From JAURNZ01 sp036337715 (lineage in GTDB: Bacteria; Pseudomonadota; Gammaproteobacteria; Comchoanobacterales; Comchoanobacteraceae), in contig JAYZDS010000003.1 in the NCBI GenBank assembly GCA_036337715.1, positions 47,060 to 111,059 on the forward strand: DNA of 64,000 bases, written 5' to 3'. The position numbers were made by a program, and so were the translations under genes. Below are positions 44,867 through 54,125 of this stretch, one piece after another (the first letter of the stretch is position 1; each line of letters opens with the position of its first letter). A model generated the notes under the pieces. That model did not search any database, had not been told where the DNA came from, and saw nothing but the letters and a program-made list of their open reading frames with translations.

Positions 44867-45895
44867 CTATATATTAATGGTTATTTTGCCTAATTGATTG
44901 CCAGAACGCAAATATTCAAAGGCTTTATTTGCATTTTCAAAGTCAAAAGTTTTGTCAATTATGGGTTTTATTTTATTATTGCTCATACAACGATTTAATT
45001 TTAGCTGTAATGAGCGATGGCCTACCAATAAACCTTTAACAGTAACGCCATACATTAACATACGTTTAATTGTTTTATCATCTAAAATACCAGGTTCTGC
45101 AACAACACCAATTAAGTAGATGATACCATTTGCTCTTGTTGCATAAATGGATTGTTGCAATGTGCCTGAACCACCAGTTTCAATAACTCGATCAGCACCG
45201 CGACCCGTCAATTCCACCACTTTTTTTGACCAATCTGGAAATTCAATTGAATTAATTACGTGGTCAACACCTAAAGATTTAAGTTTTTCTTCCTTATCCT
45301 TAGAGCGTGATATTACTATTATGATTGCGCCAGCAGCTTTAGCTAGTTGAATTACATAGCTACTTACACCACCACTACCAATGATGACAACGGTATCGCC
45401 AGCTGCCAGTGGTCTATGATCATCAAATAACGCATGCCATGTAACTACACCTGCACAAGGCATGGTTGATGCTTCTTGTGGCGTTAAGTGATTGGAGTAT
45501 TTAGTTACCCCCCATTGAGGAAAAATTTTATATTCGCATAAAACACCGTCCATTGTACCACCTAAAGTGTGAGTAAAACGAATTTTTTCTTCTAAGCCAG
45601 AAGGTTCTGGCCATTGATAAAAACAGCTGTTTACAAAATCACCATTTTTTAATTCGTTGACATTTTGTCCAACAGCTATAATTTCACCTGCCATATCTGA
45701 ACAGGGAATAAAGCCGAGTGTTACCCTAGGGTCATATTTACCATCTAACATTAAAATGTCTCTATAATTTAGTGAAACAGCATGTGACTTAACCAGCACA
45801 TGTCCAGGAGGTGGTACATCTGGGATGGTTTCAGTGACTATTTTTAAATTATCGATGCCAAATTTATCTAATAAGCGATAACATTTGTTTTTCAT
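44867..45895 (-). CDS. Medium-chain dehydrogenase/reductase (zinc-type alcohol dehydrogenase or quinone reductase)
   Basis: Soluble MDR-family oxidoreductase, 342 residues. N-terminal GroES-like part (PPPGHVLVKSHAVSLNYRDIL), then a Rossmann domain with GSGGVSSYVIQLAKAAGA. The structural-zinc cysteine cluster is missing, which favours the quinone-reductase side. Substrate unknown. It is inserted between rodZ and rlmN, where pilF lies in E. coli. Confidence 0.85.
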   Translation of the reverse strand: MKNKCYRLLDKFGIDNLKIVTETIPDVPPPGHVLVKSHAVSLNYRDILMLDGKYDPRVTLGFIPCSDMAGEIIAVGQNVNELKNGDFVNSCFYQWPEPSGLEEKIRFTHTLGGTMDGVLCEYKIFPQWGVTKYSNHLTPQEASTMPCAGVVTWHALFDDHRPLAAGDTVVIIGSGGVSSYVIQLAKAAGAIIIVISRSKDKEEKLKSLGVDHVINSIEFPDWSKKVVELTGRGADRVIETGGSGTLQQSIYATRANGIIYLIGVVAEPGILDDKTIKRMLMYGVTVKGLLVGHRSLQLKLNRCMSNNKIKPIIDKTFDFENANKAFEYLRSGNQLGKITINI

Positions 45896-45968
45896 ATAAA
45901 TATTTCCTATTTGTTATATTAATTATAGCTATTAAATAAGGGTTTAACCATAAATATTACTAACTTAT

Positions 45969-47045
45969 TTAGGTTTCAATGCTTATGAGAGATTTTTTAG
46001 TTTTAAGAAAAGTTTCAGCCAATTGACCGCATGCTGCGTTGATATCATCACCACGAGTTTTTCTGATGGTAACGTGATAGCCTTGTTTTTGTAAGTAACT
46101 TTGAAAAGCGACGAGCTTTTTTTGTGAAGTTGGCAGAAATTGACCACCTTTAATGGGGTTACAGGGTATTAAATTTATTTTACAATCAATTTGTTTTAAA
46201 ATTTGTGCTAATTCTGCAGCTTGTTTTAGATGATCATTTTGATCATCCATCATTGTATATTCGAATGTAATTTCTCGATTCGTAGCTTGAGTATACTCAC
46301 GACAGGTATCTAAAAGCATTTGTAAAGAAAAAGTCTTATTCAGTGGAATAATCTTACTTCTTAATTGTTCATTGGGCGCATGTAGGGAAACAGCTAAAGC
46401 AGGACCATCTTTTTTTAGCATTTTTTTCATCACTGGTACAACACCGACGGTTGAGACCGTTACCCTATATTTAGATAGGCCATAGGCGAGATCACTAAGC
46501 ATAAGATCAATTGCTTTAAAAACAGGCCCAACATTCATCAGTGGCTCACCCATACCCATGAAAACAACGTTGGTAATGCTTTTTTCTTTCCCATGAATTG
46601 ATTGTACAACACGATTGGCTAACCATAATTGACCAATGATTTCATGGCATGCAAGGTTTCTTGTAAAGCCTTGCTTCCCAGTTGCACAAAAATGACAGGC
46701 AAGGGCGCAACCTACTTGAGATGAAACACAGAGCGTGCCACGATTTTTTTCAGGTATATAAACCATTTCATAGTTACCTTCTGAAGAAGATAAAAGCCAC
46801 TTAATAGTGCCATCTTGGCTGATCTGTTGATGCTTAATACACGGTGGCTGAATAATGGTATTTTCTTTTAACCATGATACAAGTGCTTTGCCTAAATTAC
46901 TCATTTCATCAAAATTATCTAATAACCGTTGATGAATCCATTTGATTAATTGTTGGCTTCTAAAACGCTGAAAACCATTTGCTTCTAATAGGTCAGCTAG
47001 CGCACTTATATCGTAGTTTAGTAAATTATATTTTGAATTAACCAA
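45969..47045 (-). CDS. rlmN: 23S rRNA / tRNA (adenine-C2)-methyltransferase RlmN
   Basis: Radical SAM enzyme making m2A2503 in 23S rRNA and m2A37 in tRNA. Cluster motif CALACHFCATGKQGF near residue 115 and the methyl-carrying Cys late in NAACGQLAE. 358 residues. It overlaps ndk by 8 bases. Confidence 0.97.
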   Translation of the reverse strand: MVNSKYNLLNYDISALADLLEANGFQRFRSQQLIKWIHQRLLDNFDEMSNLGKALVSWLKENTIIQPPCIKHQQISQDGTIKWLLSSSEGNYEMVYIPEKNRGTLCVSSQVGCALACHFCATGKQGFTRNLACHEIIGQLWLANRVVQSIHGKEKSITNVVFMGMGEPLMNVGPVFKAIDLMLSDLAYGLSKYRVTVSTVGVVPVMKKMLKKDGPALAVSLHAPNEQLRSKIIPLNKTFSLQMLLDTCREYTQATNREITFEYTMMDDQNDHLKQAAELAQILKQIDCKINLIPCNPIKGGQFLPTSQKKLVAFQSYLQKQGYHVTIRKTRGDDINAACGQLAETFLKTKKSLISIET

Positions 47046-47442
47046 AAATCAAACCTAATTCATATGCAGCTGTGTCAGTCGCATCAGAGCCATGTACACA
47101 ATTTTTATCAATTGATGAAGCATATTTGCCACGAATACTTTCTGGACTTGCATCACTTGGATTGGTAGCACCCATTAAATTTCGATAATTGGCAATTGCG
47201 TTTTCACCTTCCAATTCCATTACAACAACTGGACCTGAAACCATAAAATTAACTAAATCATTGTAAAAAGGTCTTTCTTTATGGACATCATAAAAACGTT
47301 GAGCAAGATCAGTATCAAACTGCATTTTCTTCATTTTTACGATATTTAAATCAGTATTTTCAATCATATCAATAATTTTACCAGCAATTTTATCTGAAAC
47401 AGCATCAGGTTTGATGATAGATAGTGTTTTTTCTACAGTCAT
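47038..47442 (-). CDS. ndk: Nucleoside diphosphate kinase
   Basis: Balances nucleoside triphosphates by ping-pong phosphate transfer. Active-site His in NCVHGSDATDTAAYE. The start MTVEKTLSIIKPDAV fits the family. ATG 47442 has GGAGA 8 bases upstream; the ATG at 47454 overlaps that box and is unlikely. 134 residues. ndk-rlmN is a conserved pair. Confidence 0.97.
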   Translation of the reverse strand: MTVEKTLSIIKPDAVSDKIAGKIIDMIENTDLNIVKMKKMQFDTDLAQRFYDVHKERPFYNDLVNFMVSGPVVVMELEGENAIANYRNLMGATNPSDASPESIRGKYASSIDKNCVHGSDATDTAAYELGLIFG

Positions 47443-47603
47443 TTTGTTCTCCATAAATAATCCTTACATTATATCGATCCAAGAGTTTTATTCAAGTCTT
47501 ATTGGTGTGTTTTATTTGTGTAAGTATATGTATATATTGTTTTTATATTTATTTTTATAGAATAAGTTTAAATTATAATAATATATGGTACAGTAATTAT
47601 TGT

Positions 47604-48517
47604 ATGATCAAGAATCAAAGAAATATCATTGTTACTGGCTGTGATGATAACTTGCAAAAGCGTTGATACTATCCCTCAGAGATCAGGCATCACTCAATCA
47701 TATTGAAATTGGATTTATGGATGCTGGTATTTTGAATAAAAATAAAACTTGGCTCATTGAAAATAATATCAAATTTATTGAGCTTGATTTTGAAGATGTT
47801 GAACATAAAAAAAGATTTCGTGGCAGACGGTCATTATTAGTCAATTATTATAAACCAAGATTAAATCTTTTATTTCCTGAGTATGATAATATCATTTTTG
47901 TTGATGCTGATACTTGGGTTCAAACAGATCAAGCATTTAAATACTTACTACAAGCTTCGAATCAATTAAAATTGGGTATCGTTTCTCAATCAACACGGCT
48001 AACCAATTCCGTTATGGGAATAAGATCACATTTCTTTTCTCGATTTTTTAATCGTTATGAACCAAGAGGCATCTTATATAAAAATGGTCTAAGAGCAAAA
48101 ATTCCTTATAGATACTTAAAAACATTACTTTCAAGACCTGTATTGAATTGCGGTGTTTATGCCCTAAACACACGAGCACCTCATTGGACTTATTGGCAAA
48201 ATTGGCAAAGAATTGTGTTAAAAAAGGGCAGAGTATTTACAAGTGATCAATTATCACTAGCTTTAGCAGTTGATCAACATGATTTAGCGTGCGAGCTAAT
48301 GCCTGATACTTGTAATTATATATTTTTGTCAAATATTCGTTTCGATGAAAACACATCGTTATTTACTGATCGTTATATCCCTTATGATCCCATTAGTATT
48401 ATTCATTTTGCAGGGATAAATAACCGTTTAGAAAAAGACTTATCTGTTGCATGTATTAATCAGAATAATGAAATAATAAACAAAAATATCCATTATCATG
48501 CTTATGAAGAATGCTAA
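47604..48517 (+). pseudogene. Glycosyltransferase (GT-A, DxD), frameshifted near its start
   Basis: The main frame (47651-48517) codes for a GT8/glycogenin-like transferase with the metal-binding VDADTW, NCGVYALN and FTSDQLSLALA. Its N-terminal strand lies in another frame: ATG 47604 reads MIKNQRNIIVTGCDDN before stopping at 47666. Joining them by a -1 shift near 47651 gives GCDDN-LAKALILSLRD, the typical first beta strand and helix of this fold. A lost base, sequencing error or recoding are all possible. If translation begins at TTG 47663 the enzyme lacks its nucleotide-binding strand. Three glycosyltransferase genes adjoin. Confidence 0.7.
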
Positions 48518-48547
48518 TTATCTAGTTTAAGTGTAATAATGAACATA

Positions 48548-49549
48548 TTATAATGTCATTAAATCGTCTTTAAAGGCTTTGGCTGATTTTTCCCATGTAT
48601 GCCTGCCACGCATATTTAATAAATTATTCCTTAATTCCAACCATAAAGAATTGTCTTTAAAAAGATCAATTGCATATTTGGCAAATTCTTCTTTATTTTT
48701 TGCAATGAATCCAGTTACCCCATGTTCCACTCTTTCATATAAGGAACCAATCCCTAAAGTAACAGTTGGGATACATAATTCTCTAGCTTCTTCTGCGGCC
48801 AAACAAAATAGTTCAGCTTTGTGACCAGGCATTAATAACATTTTACTATTTAACATGTCTCGAATAAGGTCATTTCTATGAGCCATTTTTCTAAAATTAA
48901 TATTATTTGAGGGCGTAAAATCACCAGGTGTCACTAGTAAATTACCTTTATCATATTTAGGGATAACATGGTTTTGCCATATATCTATAAGAAGATCGAG
49001 ATTTCTATCTCTTCGGGAGGTAAAAATAGCTGTATTTTTTTCTACAATAGTTGTGTTATGCTGTTCATCAATTTCTGTATTGAGGAATACTTCATCGACA
49101 CATACTTGTACTGTTGTTAAACCAAAAACTGAAGTGATTTTTGGTCTTGTCTCTCTGTGATATTGGCCTTCTATAATATACGTTGGACGATATCTTAGAT
49201 AAGGCATTAATTGTTTTTTTCTTATGAATTTTTCAATAGATTGTATACTATGTGAATAAACCATATACTTTCTTGCTTTAACTTTATTAAGTAATGATGC
49301 ATCACCATTAGCAATTGCGAAATCAAAAACAATTTCATCAAATTGCGTCAAATGATTGATATTATACCAATGCGCATTACTTTTATGAACTTCCTCAGTA
49401 CAATTATTAAAAACAAAAACGTCCAAACCTAATTTTTTTAATTCATTAGATAGATTGAGCATGATTGATTCTGCCCCTCGAAGCAAAGGTTCATTTTTAT
49501 CTTTGTAGGAATATTCAAATGATGTATTTTCAAGAAAACATATTTTCAT
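48548..49549 (-). CDS. GT-B glycosyltransferase (GT4-like)
   Basis: 333 residues. N-terminal Rossmann-like half (RGAESIMLNLSNELKKLGLDVFVF) and C-terminal donor-binding half with ELFCLAAEEARELCIPTVTLGIGSLYERVEHGVTGF, the EX7E-type region of family GT4. No signal or membrane helix. Substrate unknown; likely cell-surface polysaccharide or LPS core, given neighbouring transferases. 42 bases separate it from the next gene upstream. Confidence 0.82.
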   Translation of the reverse strand: MKICFLENTSFEYSYKDKNEPLLRGAESIMLNLSNELKKLGLDVFVFNNCTEEVHKSNAHWYNINHLTQFDEIVFDFAIANGDASLLNKVKARKYMVYSHSIQSIEKFIRKKQLMPYLRYRPTYIIEGQYHRETRPKITSVFGLTTVQVCVDEVFLNTEIDEQHNTTIVEKNTAIFTSRRDRNLDLLIDIWQNHVIPKYDKGNLLVTPGDFTPSNNINFRKMAHRNDLIRDMLNSKMLLMPGHKAELFCLAAEEARELCIPTVTLGIGSLYERVEHGVTGFIAKNKEEFAKYAIDLFKDNSLWLELRNNLLNMRGRHTWEKSAKAFKDDLMTL

Positions 49550-49591
49550 TTACCAATCTCTCCTCATCAAACAATGCAAATAAAAAATACT

Positions 49592-50701
49592 TTATCGAAT
49601 TAGATCCTCTCTGATCCTATCGATCTTATTAGATATCATTTCTGAATCAAACTTTTTTTGAATGCGCTGACGACCTTTAACTTGTAGTTCTCGCCGAAAA
49701 TCATGATCAGTTATTAATTTAATCATAGCATTCTTCAAATTCTTAACTGAAGGTTCAATAACTAAAGCACTATCGCCAGTAATCTCTGGAATACCACCAC
49801 GATTGGATGTTATTGTGGCGCAACTCATAGCCATACTTTCCATAACTACTCTACCAAATGGTTCTTCCCATTGTGATGGCAGACATGCAATTTCAGATTC
49901 AGCAAATAATTTTAATATTTCTTCATGTGTTTGATATTTAAAATAGGACATATGATCTTCTAAAGAATCCATGACAACGCGAACCTTTTTTACATAATCA
50001 TTATTCTTCTTTGTCATAGGTCCTACGACAATTAACTGCCAATCAGAACATTCTTTTTTTATCATATTAAATGCAGTTAAAAATTCTAAGCATCCTTTGT
50101 CTGGAACTAAACGACCAACAAAAATAATAGATTTTGATTTTTTAATCTTATGTAAAAAATTATATTTTGTAAAATTAAAAGAAGAGTAAACGGTTATACA
50201 TTTATTAATTAATTGATTAGAGACGTCTAAACCTTCTAAAAATTGTTTTTTTGTATACTCACTGTTAAAAAAGATCTTGGATGTATTATTAATTAAATAC
50301 ATTCGCTCACTTAAAGTTCTAGAGCCTTCCATTTTAAGTGGATCATTGTGAAAAAAAATAATGATATGATTATTTATAAAATTAAAATATTTAAAAAATT
50401 TAGGACGATTATGAATTTCAATGATATTATTTTTATATAGTTTTTTTTTAATGTAAAACATACATGAAATACTATATAGTAGGGTTTTTTTTATAAAAGG
50501 GATATGGAGTATTTTTCTAGGCACAAACTTTCCATATTTAATTATTTTTAATTGATGTTTCTTGCCAAAGACAAAGTGTCTGTCGTGATTGCTAGAGCTT
50601 ATAAATTCAGATACAACTAAGGAAACAGCGCCATAATGTTCAGTAGAATATAATTCTTTAATTGGTAATATATAGGATACTGAAAATTTCTCTTTGCTCA
50701 T
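49592..50701 (-). CDS. GT4 glycosyltransferase
   Basis: 369 residues, retaining GT-B enzyme. Donor-binding motifs FVGRLVPDKGCLEFLTAF and EPFGRVVMESMAMSCATITS (EX7E, both Glu present) and GGIPEITGDSALVI are clear. It probably adds a sugar to LPS or a surface glycan. Same strand and short spacing as the previous gene suggest one transcript. A run of nine T occurs at 50441. Confidence 0.9.
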   Translation of the reverse strand: MSKEKFSVSYILPIKELYSTEHYGAVSLVVSEFISSSNHDRHFVFGKKHQLKIIKYGKFVPRKILHIPFIKKTLLYSISCMFYIKKKLYKNNIIEIHNRPKFFKYFNFINNHIIIFFHNDPLKMEGSRTLSERMYLINNTSKIFFNSEYTKKQFLEGLDVSNQLINKCITVYSSFNFTKYNFLHKIKKSKSIIFVGRLVPDKGCLEFLTAFNMIKKECSDWQLIVVGPMTKKNNDYVKKVRVVMDSLEDHMSYFKYQTHEEILKLFAESEIACLPSQWEEPFGRVVMESMAMSCATITSNRGGIPEITGDSALVIEPSVKNLKNAMIKLITDHDFRRELQVKGRQRIQKKFDSEMISNKIDRIREDLIR

Positions 50702-50734
50702 TGATCTGAATTTATCATTTTTTTTTAATTAAAG

Positions 50735-51010
50735 CTATTTATATTCTTTATGAAATGATGCTAAATGATGCAATATTAATTTTTCTTTATTATTTAATGA
50801 ACCCAAGGTAAGTTTTCTTAACTCACCATGTTTATTCAGCATGAATAAAATTTTTTCGCAGAATACAATGGTCTGAGGTAAACCATAACATCTGTAATAA
50901 AAGAGATTATTTTGATAAATCCAGACAATATGTTCACTTGTATCATTTATTTTTAGTGCTTTATAATTTAAATGTTGATAATCGCCTTGAAATATAAAAG
51001 ATTTAATCAT
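50735..51010 (-). CDS. Small protein of unknown function
   Basis: 91 residues, no signal or membrane helix, rich in aromatic residues (NNLFYYRCYGLPQTIVF). It starts 4 bases inside the end of the cysteine desulfurase gene (ATG overlapping the stop), so translation is coupled. No family recognised. Coupling suggests a partner of the desulfurase, but the adjacent glycosyltransferase operon is an equally near neighbour. Confidence 0.6.
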   Translation of the reverse strand: MIKSFIFQGDYQHLNYKALKINDTSEHIVWIYQNNLFYYRCYGLPQTIVFCEKILFMLNKHGELRKLTLGSLNNKEKLILHHLASFHKEYK

Positions 51011-52134
51011 GGATTCATGGCTCTTAACTTTTGATAGGTTTCATTTAAACACTGGCAAAAATACTTAATATCCTCTTCTGTATGTTTATGACAAAAGGAT
51101 ACTCTAATAGATTCTCTTGGTGCACTTTCATCAAGTTCGATTGCCGCTAGAACATGTGATGCAGAATAATTTTCTGAATGACAAGCAGAACCAGTTGCTA
51201 CACAAAAATCTTTTAGATAATGAATTAAAGTGGGCGCCAAGACACCTTGGAGATGAATGTTTTGAATATGTGGCACCATAGCGTCATGTGATAAGTTAGG
51301 TTTAATATCTGGATGAATATGTTTTAAAAAACAAGCTTTCAATCGTGACACTTTATCAAGCGAACGATTCTCAAAAAGTTCCAAGGCCTTAGCAAATCCA
51401 ACAATCAGTGCTGTATTGGGCGTGCCTGGTCTTTCATGCCACCTAGATTTGCCATAAACGATGGATTCAATGTGTCTTTTTGGTTTTTGATTTGCATACA
51501 AGATACCGATGCCTCTTGGTCCAAAAGCTTTGTGACAAGAAAGCGTTAAATAATCGGCATCAGTAGGTATCTTATCAAAACTTACTTTTCCTAAACTTTG
51601 TGTGGCATCAATGCAGGTTATTATGCCCTTTGTACGACATACATCGATAACCTCATTTAAAGGTTGAATCACACCTATTTCATTATTGACGTGATGCGTC
51701 CCTAACATATAAACATGTTTATATGTTTTTATTTCATTGGCGTCAATTAAACCGTTTTTTTTTAAATTAGATAAATAAGTTATGTCCGAAGATACTTGGT
51801 TAATCGCTTCAGTCAGTGCACTATGTTCTATTGAAGTTGTGAGTATTTTATTTTTATTATCAGACTTATAATACTTGGTTGCACTGATAACACTGGTTGC
51901 GATTGATTCAGTTGCACCTGATGTCCAAATAATTCCTTTGGGATCAATGTTTAAAATATCAGCAATTGTTTTTGTAGACTGTTTAATTGCTTTAGCTGCT
52001 TCTTGACCACATTGGTGTTGTGCATTAGGATTTGCAAAATGCGTATGAAAATAGGGTAGCATGGCCTCAATGACGCTTGGGTCGACAGGCGTTGCAGAGG
52101 CAATATCAAAATAATGCTTAAGTAATTCAGTCAT
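51007..52134 (-). CDS. Cysteine desulfurase (NifS/IscS family)
   Basis: PLP enzyme that takes sulfur from cysteine. FDIASATPVDPSV at the start, PLP Lys in LSCHKAFGPRGIGILY and the persulfide Cys in VATGSACHSENYSASHVL. 375 residues, slightly shorter than IscS. No iscR, iscU or iscA adjoins, so it may be a second desulfurase or a tRNA-thiolation donor; MnmA is in the same window. Confidence 0.92.
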   Translation of the reverse strand: MTELLKHYFDIASATPVDPSVIEAMLPYFHTHFANPNAQHQCGQEAAKAIKQSTKTIADILNIDPKGIIWTSGATESIATSVISATKYYKSDNKNKILTTSIEHSALTEAINQVSSDITYLSNLKKNGLIDANEIKTYKHVYMLGTHHVNNEIGVIQPLNEVIDVCRTKGIITCIDATQSLGKVSFDKIPTDADYLTLSCHKAFGPRGIGILYANQKPKRHIESIVYGKSRWHERPGTPNTALIVGFAKALELFENRSLDKVSRLKACFLKHIHPDIKPNLSHDAMVPHIQNIHLQGVLAPTLIHYLKDFCVATGSACHSENYSASHVLAAIELDESAPRESIRVSFCHKHTEEDIKYFCQCLNETYQKLRAMNP

Positions 52135-52278
52135 ATAAATAGATTATAAAGATAAATATATAAATAACAAACGGATAATCTCTTAAAAGAGATAATCTTA
52201 AATACTTAATTCCAGTCTATGTTTCAAAATAAATTTAATCATAGTTTAATTAAACTTATTAAACACTCATTTTTTAGA

Positions 52279-53946
52279 TCATTGCTTACATTTAGTTTCG
52301 TTTGTTTCGTCATTTTGATTATCAATTAATTGGTGAATCGCTTTTACTTTTTTTAGTGTAATGTGTGAGAAAAACCGACCAAGTAATGAATTAGGCATGT
52401 CTTTTTCTATATTTTGCTTCGTTTTCTTATCTTTAATCATGACAGAGATTGATTTTTTACGATATGCAAAATTGATTGGCAATAAAGGGTTTTGTAAAAC
52501 ATTTTCAATTTGTTTAATTTCACTCATCGTTAAACTATTCAGAAGCCTTAGGTCATTATAAGGGTCAATGTTATTAAAATATTTTAATTTATTGGTTGTA
52601 TACCATCTATGATGTAAGTTCATTATGTGATTTTTAACTTTTGAATTATTTTCTTGAATCAACACCGTTCCATGAAAAAGATTGAAAGCATTATTTGATA
52701 TAGAACCAATAAGTCCACTTATGACTAATAATTCTATTTTTGCATCATAGAACGTATTATCGCTTATATTTGAAACACCCTTTGGAATAGCTAATAATTT
52801 TGTTTTCAATCCATTAAAAGCACTAATCGCTATATCCTTAACTGTAATAGGTAATATCAAATATTCGATTTGTGAATTTGAAAAAGTGTTTTTTCGAACA
52901 TACTCAACGCCTTTCGGTATAAAAAGTTTTCTTGTACAAAATAGTTCAAAAGCATTTTCACCTATATATTTTAGCTTGCTTGGTAAGATGAAACAGTCTA
53001 TCTTTGATCTGTAAAAAGCACTATTAGGTATGACCTCCACGCCCTCAGGAATAATTAATTTCTTTGTTTTGAATTGTTGAAAAGCATTTTCGCCTATGTG
53101 TTTTATAGATTCAGGTAAAACAAAATAGTCTATTTCAGATTCAGAAAAAGCATCATTAGGAATGACTTCAATGCCCTCAGGGATAATCAGTTTTTTTGAT
53201 TTAAATTTATGAAAAGTTTTATTGCTTAACTGTTTTAATGACTTTGGTAATATTAAGTAATCTATTTCAGACTCAGAAAAAGCATTATCAGGAATGACCT
53301 CAATGCCCTCAGGGATAATCAGTTTTTTTGATTTAAATTTATGAAAAGCTTTTTTGCTTAACTGTTTTAGTGTCTTTGGCAATATCAAATAGTCTATTTC
53401 AGATTTGAAAAAAACATCTTCTTCAATGATTTCAATACTTTCTGGTATGGTCAATGTTGTTGATTTAAATCCAGTAAAAGATTCTTTGTGCATCTTTGTA
53501 ATCTTACGTGGTAGATGTAATTCTTTAATATTAGAATTGGCAAAGCATGCTTTTGGAATGTATGAAATGTCGCTATCTTTGGGGAATATAATTTGTGTGG
53601 CATTAAGGTTTAAAAAAGATTGTATGCTTAACTTTTTTAGCGATTGAGGTAGCTCAACTATATTTATGTTAGAGTCACAAAAACATTGATTCGGGATTGT
53701 ATTTAATCCTTCAGGGAGTAATACACGATTGATACTCAAATTACTAAACGCTCTTGGTTCTACTCTATTGACTGGGTATGGAAATACGAGTTCATCATTT
53801 ATAGTTATGGCTCTATTATATTTTTCTTCATTTGTTCTAAATGAAATAACACATTGGTTATTATTTAGGTTAAAGACAACTTGATCTAAATAATCAATTT
53901 TATCTGGAGAAAAGTAATCGATAATTTTTTTTAGTTTGTTAAGCAT
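52279..53946 (-). CDS. BspA-type leucine-rich-repeat protein (LRR family copy 1)
   Basis: 555 residues. After a 70-residue head come about eight 44-residue units (two LRRs each) with the pattern LIIPEGIEVIPDNAFSES and LILPKSLKQLSNKTF, as in BspA/LRR_5 proteins. The tail (about 90 residues) contains MSEIKQIENVL and FFSHITLKKVKAIHQLID, which resemble the tails of the other copies at 57.6, 61.3 and 63.2 kb. No signal peptide or anchor, so it is either cytoplasmic or exported by a non-Sec route. No Shine-Dalgarno before ATG 53946. LRRs bind proteins; target unknown. Confidence 0.88.
   Translation of the reverse strand: MLNKLKKIIDYFSPDKIDYLDQVVFNLNNNQCVISFRTNEEKYNRAITINDELVFPYPVNRVEPRAFSNLSINRVLLPEGLNTIPNQCFCDSNINIVELPQSLKKLSIQSFLNLNATQIIFPKDSDISYIPKACFANSNIKELHLPRKITKMHKESFTGFKSTTLTIPESIEIIEEDVFFKSEIDYLILPKTLKQLSKKAFHKFKSKKLIIPEGIEVIPDNAFSESEIDYLILPKSLKQLSNKTFHKFKSKKLIIPEGIEVIPNDAFSESEIDYFVLPESIKHIGENAFQQFKTKKLIIPEGVEVIPNSAFYRSKIDCFILPSKLKYIGENAFELFCTRKLFIPKGVEYVRKNTFSNSQIEYLILPITVKDIAISAFNGLKTKLLAIPKGVSNISDNTFYDAKIELLVISGLIGSISNNAFNLFHGTVLIQENNSKVKNHIMNLHHRWYTTNKLKYFNNIDPYNDLRLLNSLTMSEIKQIENVLQNPLLPINFAYRKKSISVMIKDKKTKQNIEKDMPNSLLGRFFSHITLKKVKAIHQLIDNQNDETNETKCKQ
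52660..53720 (-). repeat. 132-bp tandem repeat array coding LRR units (copy 1)
   Basis: Period is exactly 132 bases (44 codons): equivalent points recur at 53030, 53162 and 53294. The two units around 53161-53420 are nearly identical at DNA level over about 90 bases, so they are recent duplicates; outer units are older and more diverged. Confidence 0.8.
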
Positions 53947-53974
53947 GATTTTTTAGTTTTATAAAATTATTTTC

Positions 53975-54004
53975 AACAAAGCACACATTCTCAAATGCTT
54001 TGTT
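53975..54004 (-). promoter_or_regulatory. Leader hairpin upstream of LRR copy 1
   Basis: Nine-base perfect stem AACAAAGCA / TGCTTTGTT with a 12-base loop, 29 bases before the start of the LRR gene, in a 179-base spacer. There is no T-run after it on either strand, so a terminator is unlikely. It could be a protein-binding site or a 5' untranslated structure. Confidence 0.35.
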
Positions 54005-54125
54005 TGACTAATAAAGTCTTATATTTAAATGACAACACTTTTCATTTTGAAGTATTTTTATTATGAGATTATTAAACAGTGATATAAATTATCAATATAG
54101 AATAAATCTTATTTATAAAAGATTA

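Noticed and set aside
47574..47579. TATAAT upstream of the frameshifted glycosyltransferase
   Set aside because: No -35 element at a proper distance and the region is nearly pure A/T, so the hexamer is expected by chance.
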